DNA of 47,753 nt from Bacteroidota bacterium (GTDB lineage Bacteria; Bacteroidota; Bacteroidia; NS11-12g; UBA9320), in contig JABIUV010000013.1 of NCBI GenBank assembly GCA_018700895.1, forward strand, positions 1 to 47,753, in the 5' to 3' direction. This document shows, piece by piece, positions 8,797-18,071 of the stretch. The notes under the pieces are model-generated. The model was not told the DNA's origin and did no database searches. It saw only the letters and a list, made by a program, of their open reading frames with translations. The first letter of the stretch is position 1, and the number at the start of each line of letters is the position of its first letter. The translations under genes and the position numbers were made by a program.

Positions 8797-9432
8797 TTAA
8801 TGACTTACTAACAACTTCTTACGAAACAGAATAATTGTAAATACACCCACACTTATGGCTGCATCTGCAATATTGAATACAGGTCTAAAGAATTGGAATC
8901 TTGACCCTCCGAACTGAGGAACCCAATCAGGCCAAAAAGTATCTATAAGTGGAAAGTACAGCATATCTACTACTTTACCTCTAAATAGCGGAGCATAACC
9001 GCCATCGGCTGGGAATAAAGAGGCTACGGTGTGATAAGTGCTCTTGCTAAATACCTTACCATAAAATAGACTGTCTATGATGTTGCCAAGTGCCCCTGCA
9101 AGAATGAGAGAAACTAATAGTATCATTATTGTTTTGCTGCCTTCTTTTATTAAATTTTTAATATAGAATACAATTATGACGGAAGCGATGATACGGAAAG
9201 AGGTTAACACAATCTTTCCCCAACTACCACCTAATTCTAAGCCATAAGCCATACCTGGATTTTCGGTAAAATGCAATTCAAACCAATTGGGAATCATCAT
9301 TCTACTTTCACCAAGTGTAAAGGTAGTCTTGATGTAGTACTTAAGCCACTGGTCAAGTAATATTACAACAAACACAACAGCAGAAGCTACTAGTATTTGT
9401 TGTTTTTTTTGTGTCGCTGTAGTTGCGTGCAA
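8797..9432 (-). CDS. lspA: Lipoprotein signal peptidase (signal peptidase II)
   Basis: A 211-aa inner-membrane aspartic protease that removes the signal peptide of prolipoproteins after diacylglyceryl transfer. The two catalytic aspartates are in GNIIDSLFYG (family motif GNxxDR, here with Ser after Asp) and FNIADAAISVG. Four membrane segments are visible. The ~45-residue insertion between the two motifs makes it longer than the 160-aa proteobacterial enzyme, typical of Bacteroidota. Start is TTG, six bases after the dksA-like stop; no ATG is available in frame at this end. It is the last clear gene of the ileS-dksA-lspA operon and serves the many lipoproteins encoded in this window. Confidence 0.93.
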   Translation of the reverse strand: MHATTATQKKQQILVASAVVFVVILLDQWLKYYIKTTFTLGESRMMIPNWFELHFTENPGMAYGLELGGSWGKIVLTSFRIIASVIIVFYIKNLIKEGSKTIMILLVSLILAGALGNIIDSLFYGKVFSKSTYHTVASLFPADGGYAPLFRGKVVDMLYFPLIDTFWPDWVPQFGGSRFQFFRPVFNIADAAISVGVFTIILFRKKLLVSH

Positions 9433-9438
9433 AATAAT

Positions 9439-9813
9439 TTACTTGTATTGGTTTTTCTTGGCTTCCATACTTTGGGTGGTATGTGGCACAGCTTTCAGTC
9501 TATCGCGGCTAATAAGCTTACCAGTCACCTTGCATATACCGTAAGTTTTGTTTTCTATACGAACGAGTGCCGTCTCTAAATTATGGATAAACTTCTGTTG
9601 ACGACTAGCAAGCTGACCTACACTTTCTTTTTGTTGTGAGGCACTTCCATCATCTATAGCTACGTATGCACTGGCGGTGTCGTCGGTACCGTTTTTATTC
9701 TGTATCTGGTTACGTAAATAATCGTATTCCTCTTTCGCAGATGCTAATTTCTTAAGAATAATTTCTTTGAATTCTGCTAAGTCGGCATCGCTGTATCTTA
9801 ATGTTTCGGCCAT
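9439..9813 (-). CDS. DksA/TraR-family regulator with degenerate zinc finger
   Basis: A 124-aa protein with an N-terminal coiled coil (about residues 10-80) and a C-terminal globular part that keeps the DksA/TraR outline 'YGIC..tGk.I..dRL.AvP'. Of the four zinc cysteines only the first remains (GIC); the others are Thr, His/Thr and absent. This variant is common in Bacteroidota. DksA-like proteins enter the RNA polymerase secondary channel; the acidic residues that act at the tip cannot be assigned with certainty. The gene lies between ileS and lspA, 5 and 6 bases from each, a tight operon. Confidence 0.85.
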   Translation of the reverse strand: MAETLRYSDADLAEFKEIILKKLASAKEEYDYLRNQIQNKNGTDDTASAYVAIDDGSASQQKESVGQLASRQQKFIHNLETALVRIENKTYGICKVTGKLISRDRLKAVPHTTQSMEAKKNQYK

Positions 9814-9818
9814 AGTTG

Positions 9819-12800
9819 TTACTTTGATAGTTTAATGTTAATGGTATGTTGGTCTATATCTATTGTGTCAGAGCTATCAACGTTCTCTGTAAGTACTAAA
9901 CTTTCAGCTAATACTTCTCCGCAAATATATTCATTAAATGCCTCTACCGCGTTCTTTATGTAGCTGTTTTTGACAAGTCGTATGGTGATTTTATCGGTTA
10001 TTTCAAAGGATTTGTCTTTTCTTAAATTTTGTATTTTGTTGACTAACTCTCTTGCAATTCCTTCCTGTCTTAGCTCAGCAGTAAGTTCTAAATCTAATGC
10101 TACTGTATATTGACTGTCACTCATTATCTGCCAGCCAGGAATGTCAGCAGTTTTAATCTCGATATCATCTATACTGATTTGATAGGTATTCTCGTTAGCT
10201 TTTACGGTTATCGTTTTGCCACTTTCTAGCAGAGCTATTTGCTCATTGGTGAATGCAAAAATGGGTCCCGTTACCGCTTTCATGTCTTTGCCGACTTTAC
10301 TTCCTAAGACCTTGAAATTAGGCTTTGCTGATTTTTTGATAACCGATGAGTTTCGATTGATGATCTCAATTTCTTTGATGTTTACTTCCGACTTGATAAC
10401 ATCCTCAACCTTTTTCAAGTTTGCGGCAAAATCATCATTGAGTGCAGGTACTATGGCTTTTCTGAGTGGCTGTCTTACTTTTACATTCTCTAATTTTCGA
10501 ATTCGTAAAATCAAGGATGTGATGCATTGAGAAATCTCTATTTGCTCTTCTAACTCGTTGTTAATCAAAGTGCTATCATACTTCGGAAAATCTTGCAAAT
10601 GAACAGATTCGCTTGTGAAGTTTAGGTCACGATAGAGTTGATCGGAATAAAATGGGCTAAAGCTGCACATTAGCTTAGCAACAGTGTCAAGACAAGTGGC
10701 TAGCGTTTGGTAAGCGGCTATTTTATCCTCACTCATTTCTCCTTTCCAAAAACGACGTCTATTCAATCGGATATACCAGTTACTAAGGTCGTCTATCACG
10801 TAGCTTTGTATCGCACGAGTAGCCTTAGTCGGCTCGTAGTCATCCATAGCTTCCTCTACAAGCTTGCTGAGTGAGTTGAGTTTACTTAGAACCCATCTAT
10901 CTAGCTCTGTTCGGTTACATAGTGCTACTTGCTCCTGGCTATTGGTAAATTCATCTATATTGGCGTATAGAGCATAGAATCCATAGGTGTTATGTAATGT
11001 GCCGAAGAATTTACGTTTCGTTTCTTCTAGGCCAAGCATATCAAACTTGAGGTTGTCCCATGGTGAAGCATTACTCAGCATATACCAACGGATAATATCG
11101 GCTCCGTGCTTGTCCACTGCCATAAAAGGGTCTATCGTATTGCCTTTACTCTTTGACATTTTGTTGCCAAACTTGTCTTGCACTAGTCCATTGGCTATTA
11201 CCGTTTTGTAGGCGACTGAATCTTCGAGCATCACAGCAATAGCGTGTAATGTAAAGAACCAACCACGTGTTTGGTCTACGCCTTCGGCAATGAAATCTGC
11301 CGGATAGTGTGTTCTATCATCTACTTTCTCTTTGTTCTCAAAAGGATAATGCAATTGAGCATAAGGCATAGCACCGGAGTCAAACCATACATCTATCAGG
11401 TCAGTTTCTCTCTTCATTGGTTTTCCGTCACCAGATACCAATATAACGTCATCTATAAACGGACGGTGAAGATCAAAGTTAGCATCAATAGTATTACTCG
11501 GCATATAGCCAGCCGCTACTGATTTTTCCACCTCACTTTTGAGCTCCGCTACCGAACCTATACAGATTTCCTGCTCACCATCTTCCGTTCGCCAGATGGG
11601 TAGAGGAGTACCCCAATATCTGCTGCGGCTCAAGTTCCAATCAACCAGATTCTCGAGCCAATTGCCAAATCTTCCTTCTCCTGTGCTAGCAGGCTTCCAG
11701 TTGATGGTTTTGTTTAGTTCTATCAGTCTATCCTTTACCGCAGTACTTTTTATGAACCAACTTTCTAGTGGGTAATATAATATCGGCTTATCTGTACGCC
11801 AGCAGTGGGGGTAGCTATGTTCATATTTCTCTACCTTAAAAGCTTTGTTATCGGTCTTTAGCTTAATTGCTATTTTGACATCGGTACTCTGGTAGCCATC
11901 AGCCGACTCATCATCGTCTTTATAATTTTTGACGTACATCCCTGAGAATTCGCCTACGCCATCTACGAATTTACCTTGTCTATCTACCAAGGTTAGGGAA
12001 CCAATGCCATTCTGTTTCGCAACCATATAATCGTCGCTACCAAAGCTTGGAGCAAGGTGTACAATACCAGTACCATCTTCTGTAGTCACAAAATTGGCCG
12101 CAATCAGTTCAAATGCTTTACCGTCTTCGGGCTGTTGGTAAGGCATAAGCTGGTCGTACTTTTGACCTACGAGTTCAGCACCTTTCATTTCCATAACGAT
12201 TTCAAAAGGAATAGCTTTAGCACCTGCTTCATATTCATCGAGTGACAACTCAGCATTTTTTGCAGGGAAGTATTTAGCTAACAGCTTGCTCGCTATCACC
12301 ACTGTTATCTTCTCGTGAGTGTATTGGTTGTATGTTTTTATTATCGAGTAATCTATCTTAGGGCCGATGCCCAAAGCTGTATTACTAGGTAAGGTCCACG
12401 GGGTGGTGGTCCAGGCGATACAGAAGGTGTCTCCCCAGCCCAAGTCTAACTTCACTTTTTCAGGATTACTAAGCTTAAACTGAGCAACAATGGTTGTGTC
12501 TTTTACATTTCTGTATGTACCTGGTTGGTTTAACTCGTGAGAGCTAAGTCCTGTGCCTGCTGCTGGTGAAAAAGGTTGTACAGTATGTCCTTTATACAAA
12601 AAGCCCTTCTTATACAAACGTTGCAGTAGGTTCCATACCGACTCTATGTAATCTCTTTCATAAGTAACATAAGGGTTATCTAAATCTACCCAGTATCCTA
12701 TTTTTTCGGTGAGTTCGTCCCACTTATCTTTATACTTAAGTACGTCTTTTCGGCAGGCGGCATTATAGTCTGCTACACTTATTTTGGTGCCGATATCCTC

Positions 12801-13124
12801 TTTGGTTATTCCTAAGCTCTTTTCTACTTGTAACTCTACCGGTAAGCCGTGTGTATCCCATCCTGCTTTACGGTCTACTTTGTAACCTTGCAAGGTTTTA
12901 TATCGACAAAAAACATCTTTGATACTCCGACTAATCACGTGGTGTATACCCGGCATTCCATTGGCAGATGGCGGACCTTCATAAAAAACAAATGTGTCCT
13001 TGTCCCTGCGATTTTCAATACTCTGCTCAAATACATTATTCTCTTTCCAATACTTCAGTACCTTTTTTTCGGTACTGGGAACATCTAGTTGTTTATATTG
13101 AGGATATGTAGTGCCTTTAGCCAT
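9819..13124 (-). CDS. ileS: Isoleucyl-tRNA synthetase, IleRS2-like
   Basis: A 1101-aa class I synthetase that charges tRNA-Ile. The KMSKS loop reads KMSKSKGN (about residue 655). The usual HIGH motif is replaced by GIHH (residues 59-62, bases 12939-12950). The editing (CP1) domain is present with a threonine-rich TTPWTLPSNTA segment near residue 260. The protein resembles the longer eukaryote-like IleRS2 type and has no CxxC zinc knuckle at the C-terminus. Start is the ATG at 13124: an upstream TTG at 13163 lies inside the promoter -7 box (13161-13168) and cannot be the start. First gene of ileS-dksA-lspA. Confidence 0.96.
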   Translation of the reverse strand: MAKGTTYPQYKQLDVPSTEKKVLKYWKENNVFEQSIENRRDKDTFVFYEGPPSANGMPGIHHVISRSIKDVFCRYKTLQGYKVDRKAGWDTHGLPVELQVEKSLGITKEDIGTKISVADYNAACRKDVLKYKDKWDELTEKIGYWVDLDNPYVTYERDYIESVWNLLQRLYKKGFLYKGHTVQPFSPAAGTGLSSHELNQPGTYRNVKDTTIVAQFKLSNPEKVKLDLGWGDTFCIAWTTTPWTLPSNTALGIGPKIDYSIIKTYNQYTHEKITVVIASKLLAKYFPAKNAELSLDEYEAGAKAIPFEIVMEMKGAELVGQKYDQLMPYQQPEDGKAFELIAANFVTTEDGTGIVHLAPSFGSDDYMVAKQNGIGSLTLVDRQGKFVDGVGEFSGMYVKNYKDDDESADGYQSTDVKIAIKLKTDNKAFKVEKYEHSYPHCWRTDKPILYYPLESWFIKSTAVKDRLIELNKTINWKPASTGEGRFGNWLENLVDWNLSRSRYWGTPLPIWRTEDGEQEICIGSVAELKSEVEKSVAAGYMPSNTIDANFDLHRPFIDDVILVSGDGKPMKRETDLIDVWFDSGAMPYAQLHYPFENKEKVDDRTHYPADFIAEGVDQTRGWFFTLHAIAVMLEDSVAYKTVIANGLVQDKFGNKMSKSKGNTIDPFMAVDKHGADIIRWYMLSNASPWDNLKFDMLGLEETKRKFFGTLHNTYGFYALYANIDEFTNSQEQVALCNRTELDRWVLSKLNSLSKLVEEAMDDYEPTKATRAIQSYVIDDLSNWYIRLNRRRFWKGEMSEDKIAAYQTLATCLDTVAKLMCSFSPFYSDQLYRDLNFTSESVHLQDFPKYDSTLINNELEEQIEISQCITSLILRIRKLENVKVRQPLRKAIVPALNDDFAANLKKVEDVIKSEVNIKEIEIINRNSSVIKKSAKPNFKVLGSKVGKDMKAVTGPIFAFTNEQIALLESGKTITVKANENTYQISIDDIEIKTADIPGWQIMSDSQYTVALDLELTAELRQEGIARELVNKIQNLRKDKSFEITDKITIRLVKNSYIKNAVEAFNEYICGEVLAESLVLTENVDSSDTIDIDQHTINIKLSK

Positions 13125-13160
13125 TTGATAGAATTGTGTTTGGTGTACAAATAAAGTTGG

Positions 13161-13168
13161 CAAAGGTA
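13161..13168 (-). promoter_or_regulatory. Promoter -7 box of ileS operon
   Basis: Reads TACCTTTG on the minus strand, a full match to the Bacteroidota -7 consensus TAnnTTTG, 36 bases before the ileS ATG. I see no TTG at the usual -33 distance. Confidence 0.55.
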
Positions 13169-13176
13169 AGAATTTA

Positions 13177-14172
13177 ATGTCTCAAAATAACGCACTTAAC
13201 CAAGCCTTCCTGATTAGCCCCAAAGCGTTACACCTAGTCTTATGGAAGGTGTTGCAGATTAGGCACAAAAGACGTGTTTTCGATGAACGATCTACTGATA
13301 TTGAATATGATTGGCTAAATTGCCCACCCCTTCATATGAGAAAATCAATAGTTGTAAAGGCAAATGGCGGCTTAGGCAATAAGATGAGAGTGCTCACTTC
13401 TTGTGTAGCACTTGCTAAAAAAATGAAGCAGGAAGTTACAGTGCTTTGGGTCAATAATTATGAGCTAAATTGTTCTTATTTTGACCTGTTTGAGCCGATT
13501 CCTGAACTGCGTATAATAGAGCTTAAGTATATACCGTGGTGGAATAAGTTAGGACATCGCCTGAGGCTCAAAGATTTGGAAACCAGATACCAAGACTTTG
13601 ATTTACAAATGACTGATGCCGATATTGTACCGCTAAGAGACTTTCCCGAGAAACTATTGCACCGCTTAGTGAACGCAGATAAGATATACGTTGACACCTG
13701 CGAGCAATTTTATCGTGATGCTATTACATGGGGTTGCTTTGAGCCTTGTTCCAAAATTGTTGAAGAAGTAAGTAGAAGAATCACTGAGATGAGAACTGAT
13801 ACCTATTATGGAGTTCACATCAGACGCGGTGATAATGAACAATCAAAAAATATCAGTTCTACGGCAGGTTTCCTTTCTGCACTAAGTGAAATCATTCGAG
13901 AAGAACCCGAATGTAAGTTCTACCTAAGCACTGATGATAAAGGTGAGGCGAAAATCCTAAAGAAAATGATAGGTGATAGGCTTTTTCACTTTGCCGCAGG
14001 GCAAAAAAGAGATACTCCAAAAGACATTCAATCTGCTCTCGTAGATCTGCTTATGCTTTCCAAATCACAAAAAATTATTGGGAGTTATTGGAGTAGCTTT
14101 AGTGAAGTTGCTGCGTTGGTGGGTGATATTCCGCTCAGTGTGGTGAAGACAGCTGAGGCCGCCACTTCATAG
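13177..14172 (+). CDS. Fucosyltransferase-like GT-B glycosyltransferase
   Basis: A 331-aa protein with hallmarks of the alpha-fucosyltransferase superfamily: a Gly-rich N-terminal loop GGLGNKMR (about residue 65), the nucleotide-sugar-binding motif HIRRGDN (about 219-225) with the conserved Arg that contacts GDP-fucose, and a C-terminal 'IIGSYWSSFSEVAA' segment. This matches the GT11/GT23/O-FucT fold class. No signal peptide, so it acts in the cytoplasm, likely on a lipid-linked glycan or surface polysaccharide precursor. It stands alone between oppositely directed operons rather than in a glycan cluster. Donor GDP-fucose is inferred; acceptor unknown. Confidence 0.7.
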   Translation: MSQNNALNQAFLISPKALHLVLWKVLQIRHKRRVFDERSTDIEYDWLNCPPLHMRKSIVVKANGGLGNKMRVLTSCVALAKKMKQEVTVLWVNNYELNCSYFDLFEPIPELRIIELKYIPWWNKLGHRLRLKDLETRYQDFDLQMTDADIVPLRDFPEKLLHRLVNADKIYVDTCEQFYRDAITWGCFEPCSKIVEEVSRRITEMRTDTYYGVHIRRGDNEQSKNISSTAGFLSALSEIIREEPECKFYLSTDDKGEAKILKKMIGDRLFHFAAGQKRDTPKDIQSALVDLLMLSKSQKIIGSYWSSFSEVAALVGDIPLSVVKTAEAATS

Positions 14173-14198
14173 GTAAGCGAGTTCCTTTACGGGTTTAT

Positions 14199-14651
14199 TT
14201 ATTTCAAGAATGTAAGAAGCTCATCTTCATTGAGATAGCCTGTATTCTGTTTCACTATTTCGCCATTAGCATTCAAGATAAGTTGTGTAGGAAATCCATT
14301 TATACCATACTTAGCTACTAAGTCCTTTCCATCCCCATTTTCTCCATCTAGGGCTAACGCTACATAATGAGTATTCAAAGCGTTAATTATCGTACCTTGA
14401 GTATATACACTTTTCTTCATTTTTTTGCAGTATCCACACCAAACGGTACTTACGTCAACAAAAATATTTTGATTTGAATTTTGGGATGCGACGAGGGCAG
14501 TTGCAAGATTTGCATCCGTAGACCAAGAAATTGCTTTTGCTGCAGTGCTAGTTGTGCTTTCGGTCGTTGTTGCGGCGTTGTCTTTAGTTGCAACTGATTT
14601 GCAAGCTACAAAGATGGTGGATATGAGTAGGGCAAGGAATATCTTTTTCAT
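14199..14651 (-). CDS. Thioredoxin-like lipoprotein (periplasmic)
   Basis: A 150-aa protein with a lipoprotein signal (MKKIFLALL...FVACKS, lipobox FVAC), a Thr/Ser/Ala-rich linker, and a thioredoxin-like domain carrying the redox motif WCGYCKKM and the cis-proline loop GFPT. The K-M-K pattern after the motif resembles DsbD-gamma/thioredoxin_7 family members. It should act as a thiol-disulfide oxidoreductase on the periplasmic side. The ATG at 14651 is chosen over 14672 because it starts the signal peptide directly. Last gene after the ECF sigma and anti-sigma genes, so possibly part of their stress response. Confidence 0.85.
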   Translation of the reverse strand: MKKIFLALLISTIFVACKSVATKDNAATTTESTTSTAAKAISWSTDANLATALVASQNSNQNIFVDVSTVWCGYCKKMKKSVYTQGTIINALNTHYVALALDGENGDGKDLVAKYGINGFPTQLILNANGEIVKQNTGYLNEDELLTFLK

Positions 14652-14711
14652 TGATGTTTTTAATTTATTCAATGATATAAACGATGGTGCAGAAATTACT
14701 TACAAGTAATT

Positions 14712-14972
14712 TTATTTCAAAACCTCCAAAATTCTAGCTTTCTGCTCATCTGTAAGCGATAACTGCTGTTTCTCGCGTTGCTGAAGAATTTTTTCAATAG
14801 CTTCGTCTATGAGTTTACTGTCTTCCGCATAATCTTGGCAGGTTGTACATATTTTGACGTGCATTTTCAACTTAATACGCTCTATGAAATTAAGTGCATT
14901 AAATGACCCCTTGCTGCCTAGTAAAGCTGCTTGCTTGCAAGATATCATCGCCATTTTCATTAAGAAATTCAT
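14712..14972 (-). CDS. Zinc-finger anti-sigma-factor-like protein
   Basis: An 86-aa protein with the ZAS-like pattern Cys (about residue 12), then HVKIC..C (about 38-44), the HxxxCxxC zinc site of anti-sigma factors. No membrane segment follows, so it is a soluble short form rather than a transmembrane anti-sigma factor. It begins three bases after the stop of the ECF sigma gene, strongly suggesting the two proteins form a pair: the zinc domain would hold the sigma factor inactive until thiol oxidation or another signal releases it. That mechanism is inferred from the family. Confidence 0.7.
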   Translation of the reverse strand: MNFLMKMAMISCKQAALLGSKGSFNALNFIERIKLKMHVKICTTCQDYAEDSKLIDEAIEKILQQREKQQLSLTDEQKARILEVLK

Positions 14973-14974
14973 AG

Positions 14975-15571
14975 TTATTTATCTTTCCAGTTTTGGTTCA
15001 AACAAGTTCGTAATTGTAATTTTGCTCTATGTGCCATTTGCCATAAGTTAGACGGAGTGATGTCTAACTCCTTACATATTTGAGCACCTTTTTTGTGATG
15101 AATGTATTTGCCAATCACTACACCACGCCATTTTTCTGGTAAATGTTCAATGCAACTTCCTAGCACTTTCAGAAATGAAGGGTTATCTAACAGGTGCTCC
15201 TCGGTATTGGACCAAAGCGACTCTTGAACGTTAGACCACATTCCATTTGCATCGTAGTTATCATCCTCTAATTTGTTACCTTGTAAGGTAGTTTGGTTTA
15301 CACTTTTCTGAGTATTACTGGCTCTATAATAGTCTATGATTTTATTGTTTAAGATGGTATACAGCCACGTTTTGGGATTGCTACCTTCTCTGAATTTGTC
15401 AAAGGATTTAAACGCAGAAACCATCGTGTCCTGAACTAAATCTTCTGCCGTCTCTTTACTGCTGGTCTTGTAATAGGCCCACGAAAACATGTCGTCTCCG
15501 TATGTATCAAGCCATTTACTTACTACAGTATTGGCATCAAGGCTATTATTTGTAATATCTGATTTGCTCAC
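14975..15571 (-). CDS. ECF-type sigma-70 family RNA polymerase sigma factor
   Basis: A 198-aa ECF sigma factor. Region 2 includes 'AEDLVQDTMVSAFKSFDKFREGSNPKTWLYTILNNKIIDYYR' elements (shown here by its landmarks DLVQ, NPKTWLY and IDYYR), and region 4 carries a helix-turn-helix near the C-terminus (GAQICKELDITPSNLWQ). It begins with GTG at 15571, 27 bases after the RND gene stop. It would direct RNA polymerase to promoters of a stress regulon. A zinc-type anti-sigma gene and a thioredoxin-like lipoprotein gene follow, pointing to envelope or redox stress. Confidence 0.92.
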   Translation of the reverse strand: MSKSDITNNSLDANTVVSKWLDTYGDDMFSWAYYKTSSKETAEDLVQDTMVSAFKSFDKFREGSNPKTWLYTILNNKIIDYYRASNTQKSVNQTTLQGNKLEDDNYDANGMWSNVQESLWSNTEEHLLDNPSFLKVLGSCIEHLPEKWRGVVIGKYIHHKKGAQICKELDITPSNLWQMAHRAKLQLRTCLNQNWKDK

Positions 15572-15598
15572 GACATAAAATATAGCTTGACTAAAATA

Positions 15599-18058
15599 TT
15601 ACTGTGCTTTTTTTTCTTTAGCACTATCATACGATAATAGTAAACTCGGAAGCAAGATTAAGTTGCTAAGCAGTGCAATAAGTAAGGTTAATGCGGTGAA
15701 TAAGCCTAATGCTATCGTGCCACCAAAATCTGAAAATACAAATATGATAAACCCGAAGAACAAGATTACAGCGGTATATATCATACTGGTGCTTATCTCT
15801 TTCTGTACCTTGGCTACAGCCTCGCTTATACTTGCAGAATGAGCAAGCTCCATTTTATACTTGGTAAGAAAATGAATAGAAAAGTCAACCGCAATACCGA
15901 AAGCAACACTAAATACTAAGACAGTACTCGGTTTGAAATTCACTCCAAAGAATCCCATAATACCTGCGGTAAAGAGCAGTGGAATAAGATTTGGGATAAT
16001 GCTGATCACAATCATTCGTAACGACTTGAATATGCTTGCCATCAAGAGTGAGATTATAAGAAATGCAATAAGTAAACTCATCAATAAGTTACTGATGAGG
16101 TAGTCATTACCTTTTAAGAAAATAATGCTCGTCCCTGTAATAGATAGGTCAGTATGCTTCGTACTATCCAGTGGCGTGTAGCTTATTTCTTTTATTGCAT
16201 AGTATGTGGTGTCAAATGTATTGGTTGCTGAGTCTATGAGGTCTATGGCAATAATAGAGTCTGTAAAGTTGTAATCTGTTTTTCTTCTGAAATTGAAGAT
16301 GGTATCTGCGATTAAGTTTACTTCTTGCTTCAATTCTTTTATCCGAACACTTCCTACATCTGCCATTTGTACGCTAATTCGTGCTTTTTGGCGAGGACTA
16401 TCCACCAAGCTACTGATCATATCATCGTTTCCTTTTGGCGTAGCGTCTAATATGTTGCCTAAGTCGAGAACACTTGGTGGTCGATATCTTCGTGGGTCGC
16501 CATCGTAATAGGCCTGGTTTAAGAATTTCATGGTTTGCGAAATACTTACTGGTTTGCTAAACTCAGGGTATTCCATTAATCGTCGTTCCAGTAGGTCAAT
16601 GTTTAGTAGCGTTCGTACATCTGAAATACCTTGAGATTGCTTGGTATCTACTACTATTTCAAAGGGCATTACACCGTTTACATTTTCCTCAAAAAACTTA
16701 AGGTCAACATACAGTTTGTCCGACTTGGATATATCATCCACCATATAACCCACATTTTTGAGGAGAGCCATTCCAATGAATGATGCAGCGACAATGACTA
16801 CAGTGCCTACATATATCCACTTTCTTTGAGTTTGCACTAAGTTGGCAAGTGAGTCTATGAGATTATTCAGAAACTTGTAGTCGAGGTGCTTGGTATGTCG
16901 AGCCTTGGGAGCAGGTAAGTAACTGAAAAGTACAGGTATTAGTATGATAGAAATAAGGAATACTGCCATAATAGCTAAGAAAGCAGTGAGACCAAACTCC
17001 TGTAATACAGAACTCCCGGTAAGAACAAATACGCCAAAACCGACAGCCGTTGTAAGATTTGTAAATAGTACTGCACGCCCTACTTTAGATATCACACGTT
17101 GTAGCGACTTAATCTGATTTTCGTGTGCTCGGTATTCTTCGTGATATTTATTGAGCAAATAGATGCAATTGGCAATGCCTATGACCACAATTAGTGGAGG
17201 GAGCAAGCCAATGAACATGGATATTTTGAAGCCTAACGTCACCAAAATTCCCATACACCAAATTACGCCAACCACTACGGTAAGTAACGAAAACGCTAAG
17301 GTTGGGAAACTTCTAAAAAAGAATAAAAGGATTAACGAAGTAAGAATCATAGATACAATGGTGAACCTTACGAGTTCTTGCTGTATCATTTGTGACATCT
17401 TGGTACGTATGAACGGTAAACCCGAGAAATGCACATCTACATCATAGGCCTTACACACTTCCGTTATTTTTTCGTCTAAACCCGTTACAAATGGCACACG
17501 TGCCTTGGTGTCCAGTATTCCCTTGTCTAACGTAATAGCCATTAATGTAAAGTCACTGCTGTCTTTGAATAGGAGCCCTTCGTAGAATCTAAGGTCTCCA
17601 ATTGAATTAAAGACCGAATCTAATTCTGCTTGGGTCTGCGGCTTAGTGTCAATTACATTTTGAGGAAAAAGTTCTGCTTTCTCATTTTCGAAACCGTTAG
17701 AAGTATCGATGGTTACTCGTTTGTCGAGTCTTTTGAGATTGGCTAAAGATAGTACTTGCTTGATGTTTGCAGTAGTATCTAGCTCTAAGGTGAGGTCATA
17801 CCACGCATTGAAAAAGTCAAGCTGTTTTAATTTTTCGGTTTTTATGCCGACTACCATTACACTTCCGTCGTCGCCAAATGTTTTTTTGAACTCTTGGTAA
17901 GCCACCATATCCTTGTCATCGTCAGGAACGAATTTTGGATTATCATACGCCAATTGTACGTGCAGCGTTTGGTACAGCATAAATGCCGTGGTAACCACCA
18001 AAAATAGTATTAGGGCGAGTCTATTGCGAAGTATGTTATTTGCTATCTTTTCCCACAT
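15599..18058 (-). CDS. RND superfamily (MMPL-type) exporter
   Basis: An 819-aa inner-membrane protein with one N-terminal helix, a periplasmic domain (about residues 45-215), a five- or six-helix bundle (about 220-390), another helix and periplasmic domain (about 410-640), and a final helix bundle. It has the internal duplication and 12-TM plan of MMPL/HpnN-like RND proteins that move lipids or hydrophobic compounds using proton flow. Such proteins work without a membrane-fusion partner gene nearby, as here. Promoter box TACTTTTG is 14 bases before the ATG with a TTG 19 bases further upstream. The sigma factor gene follows closely. Substrate unknown. Confidence 0.87.
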   Translation of the reverse strand: MWEKIANNILRNRLALILFLVVTTAFMLYQTLHVQLAYDNPKFVPDDDKDMVAYQEFKKTFGDDGSVMVVGIKTEKLKQLDFFNAWYDLTLELDTTANIKQVLSLANLKRLDKRVTIDTSNGFENEKAELFPQNVIDTKPQTQAELDSVFNSIGDLRFYEGLLFKDSSDFTLMAITLDKGILDTKARVPFVTGLDEKITEVCKAYDVDVHFSGLPFIRTKMSQMIQQELVRFTIVSMILTSLILLFFFRSFPTLAFSLLTVVVGVIWCMGILVTLGFKISMFIGLLPPLIVVIGIANCIYLLNKYHEEYRAHENQIKSLQRVISKVGRAVLFTNLTTAVGFGVFVLTGSSVLQEFGLTAFLAIMAVFLISIILIPVLFSYLPAPKARHTKHLDYKFLNNLIDSLANLVQTQRKWIYVGTVVIVAASFIGMALLKNVGYMVDDISKSDKLYVDLKFFEENVNGVMPFEIVVDTKQSQGISDVRTLLNIDLLERRLMEYPEFSKPVSISQTMKFLNQAYYDGDPRRYRPPSVLDLGNILDATPKGNDDMISSLVDSPRQKARISVQMADVGSVRIKELKQEVNLIADTIFNFRRKTDYNFTDSIIAIDLIDSATNTFDTTYYAIKEISYTPLDSTKHTDLSITGTSIIFLKGNDYLISNLLMSLLIAFLIISLLMASIFKSLRMIVISIIPNLIPLLFTAGIMGFFGVNFKPSTVLVFSVAFGIAVDFSIHFLTKYKMELAHSASISEAVAKVQKEISTSMIYTAVILFFGFIIFVFSDFGGTIALGLFTALTLLIALLSNLILLPSLLLSYDSAKEKKAQ

Positions 18059-18071
18059 GCTAAAATGGCTG

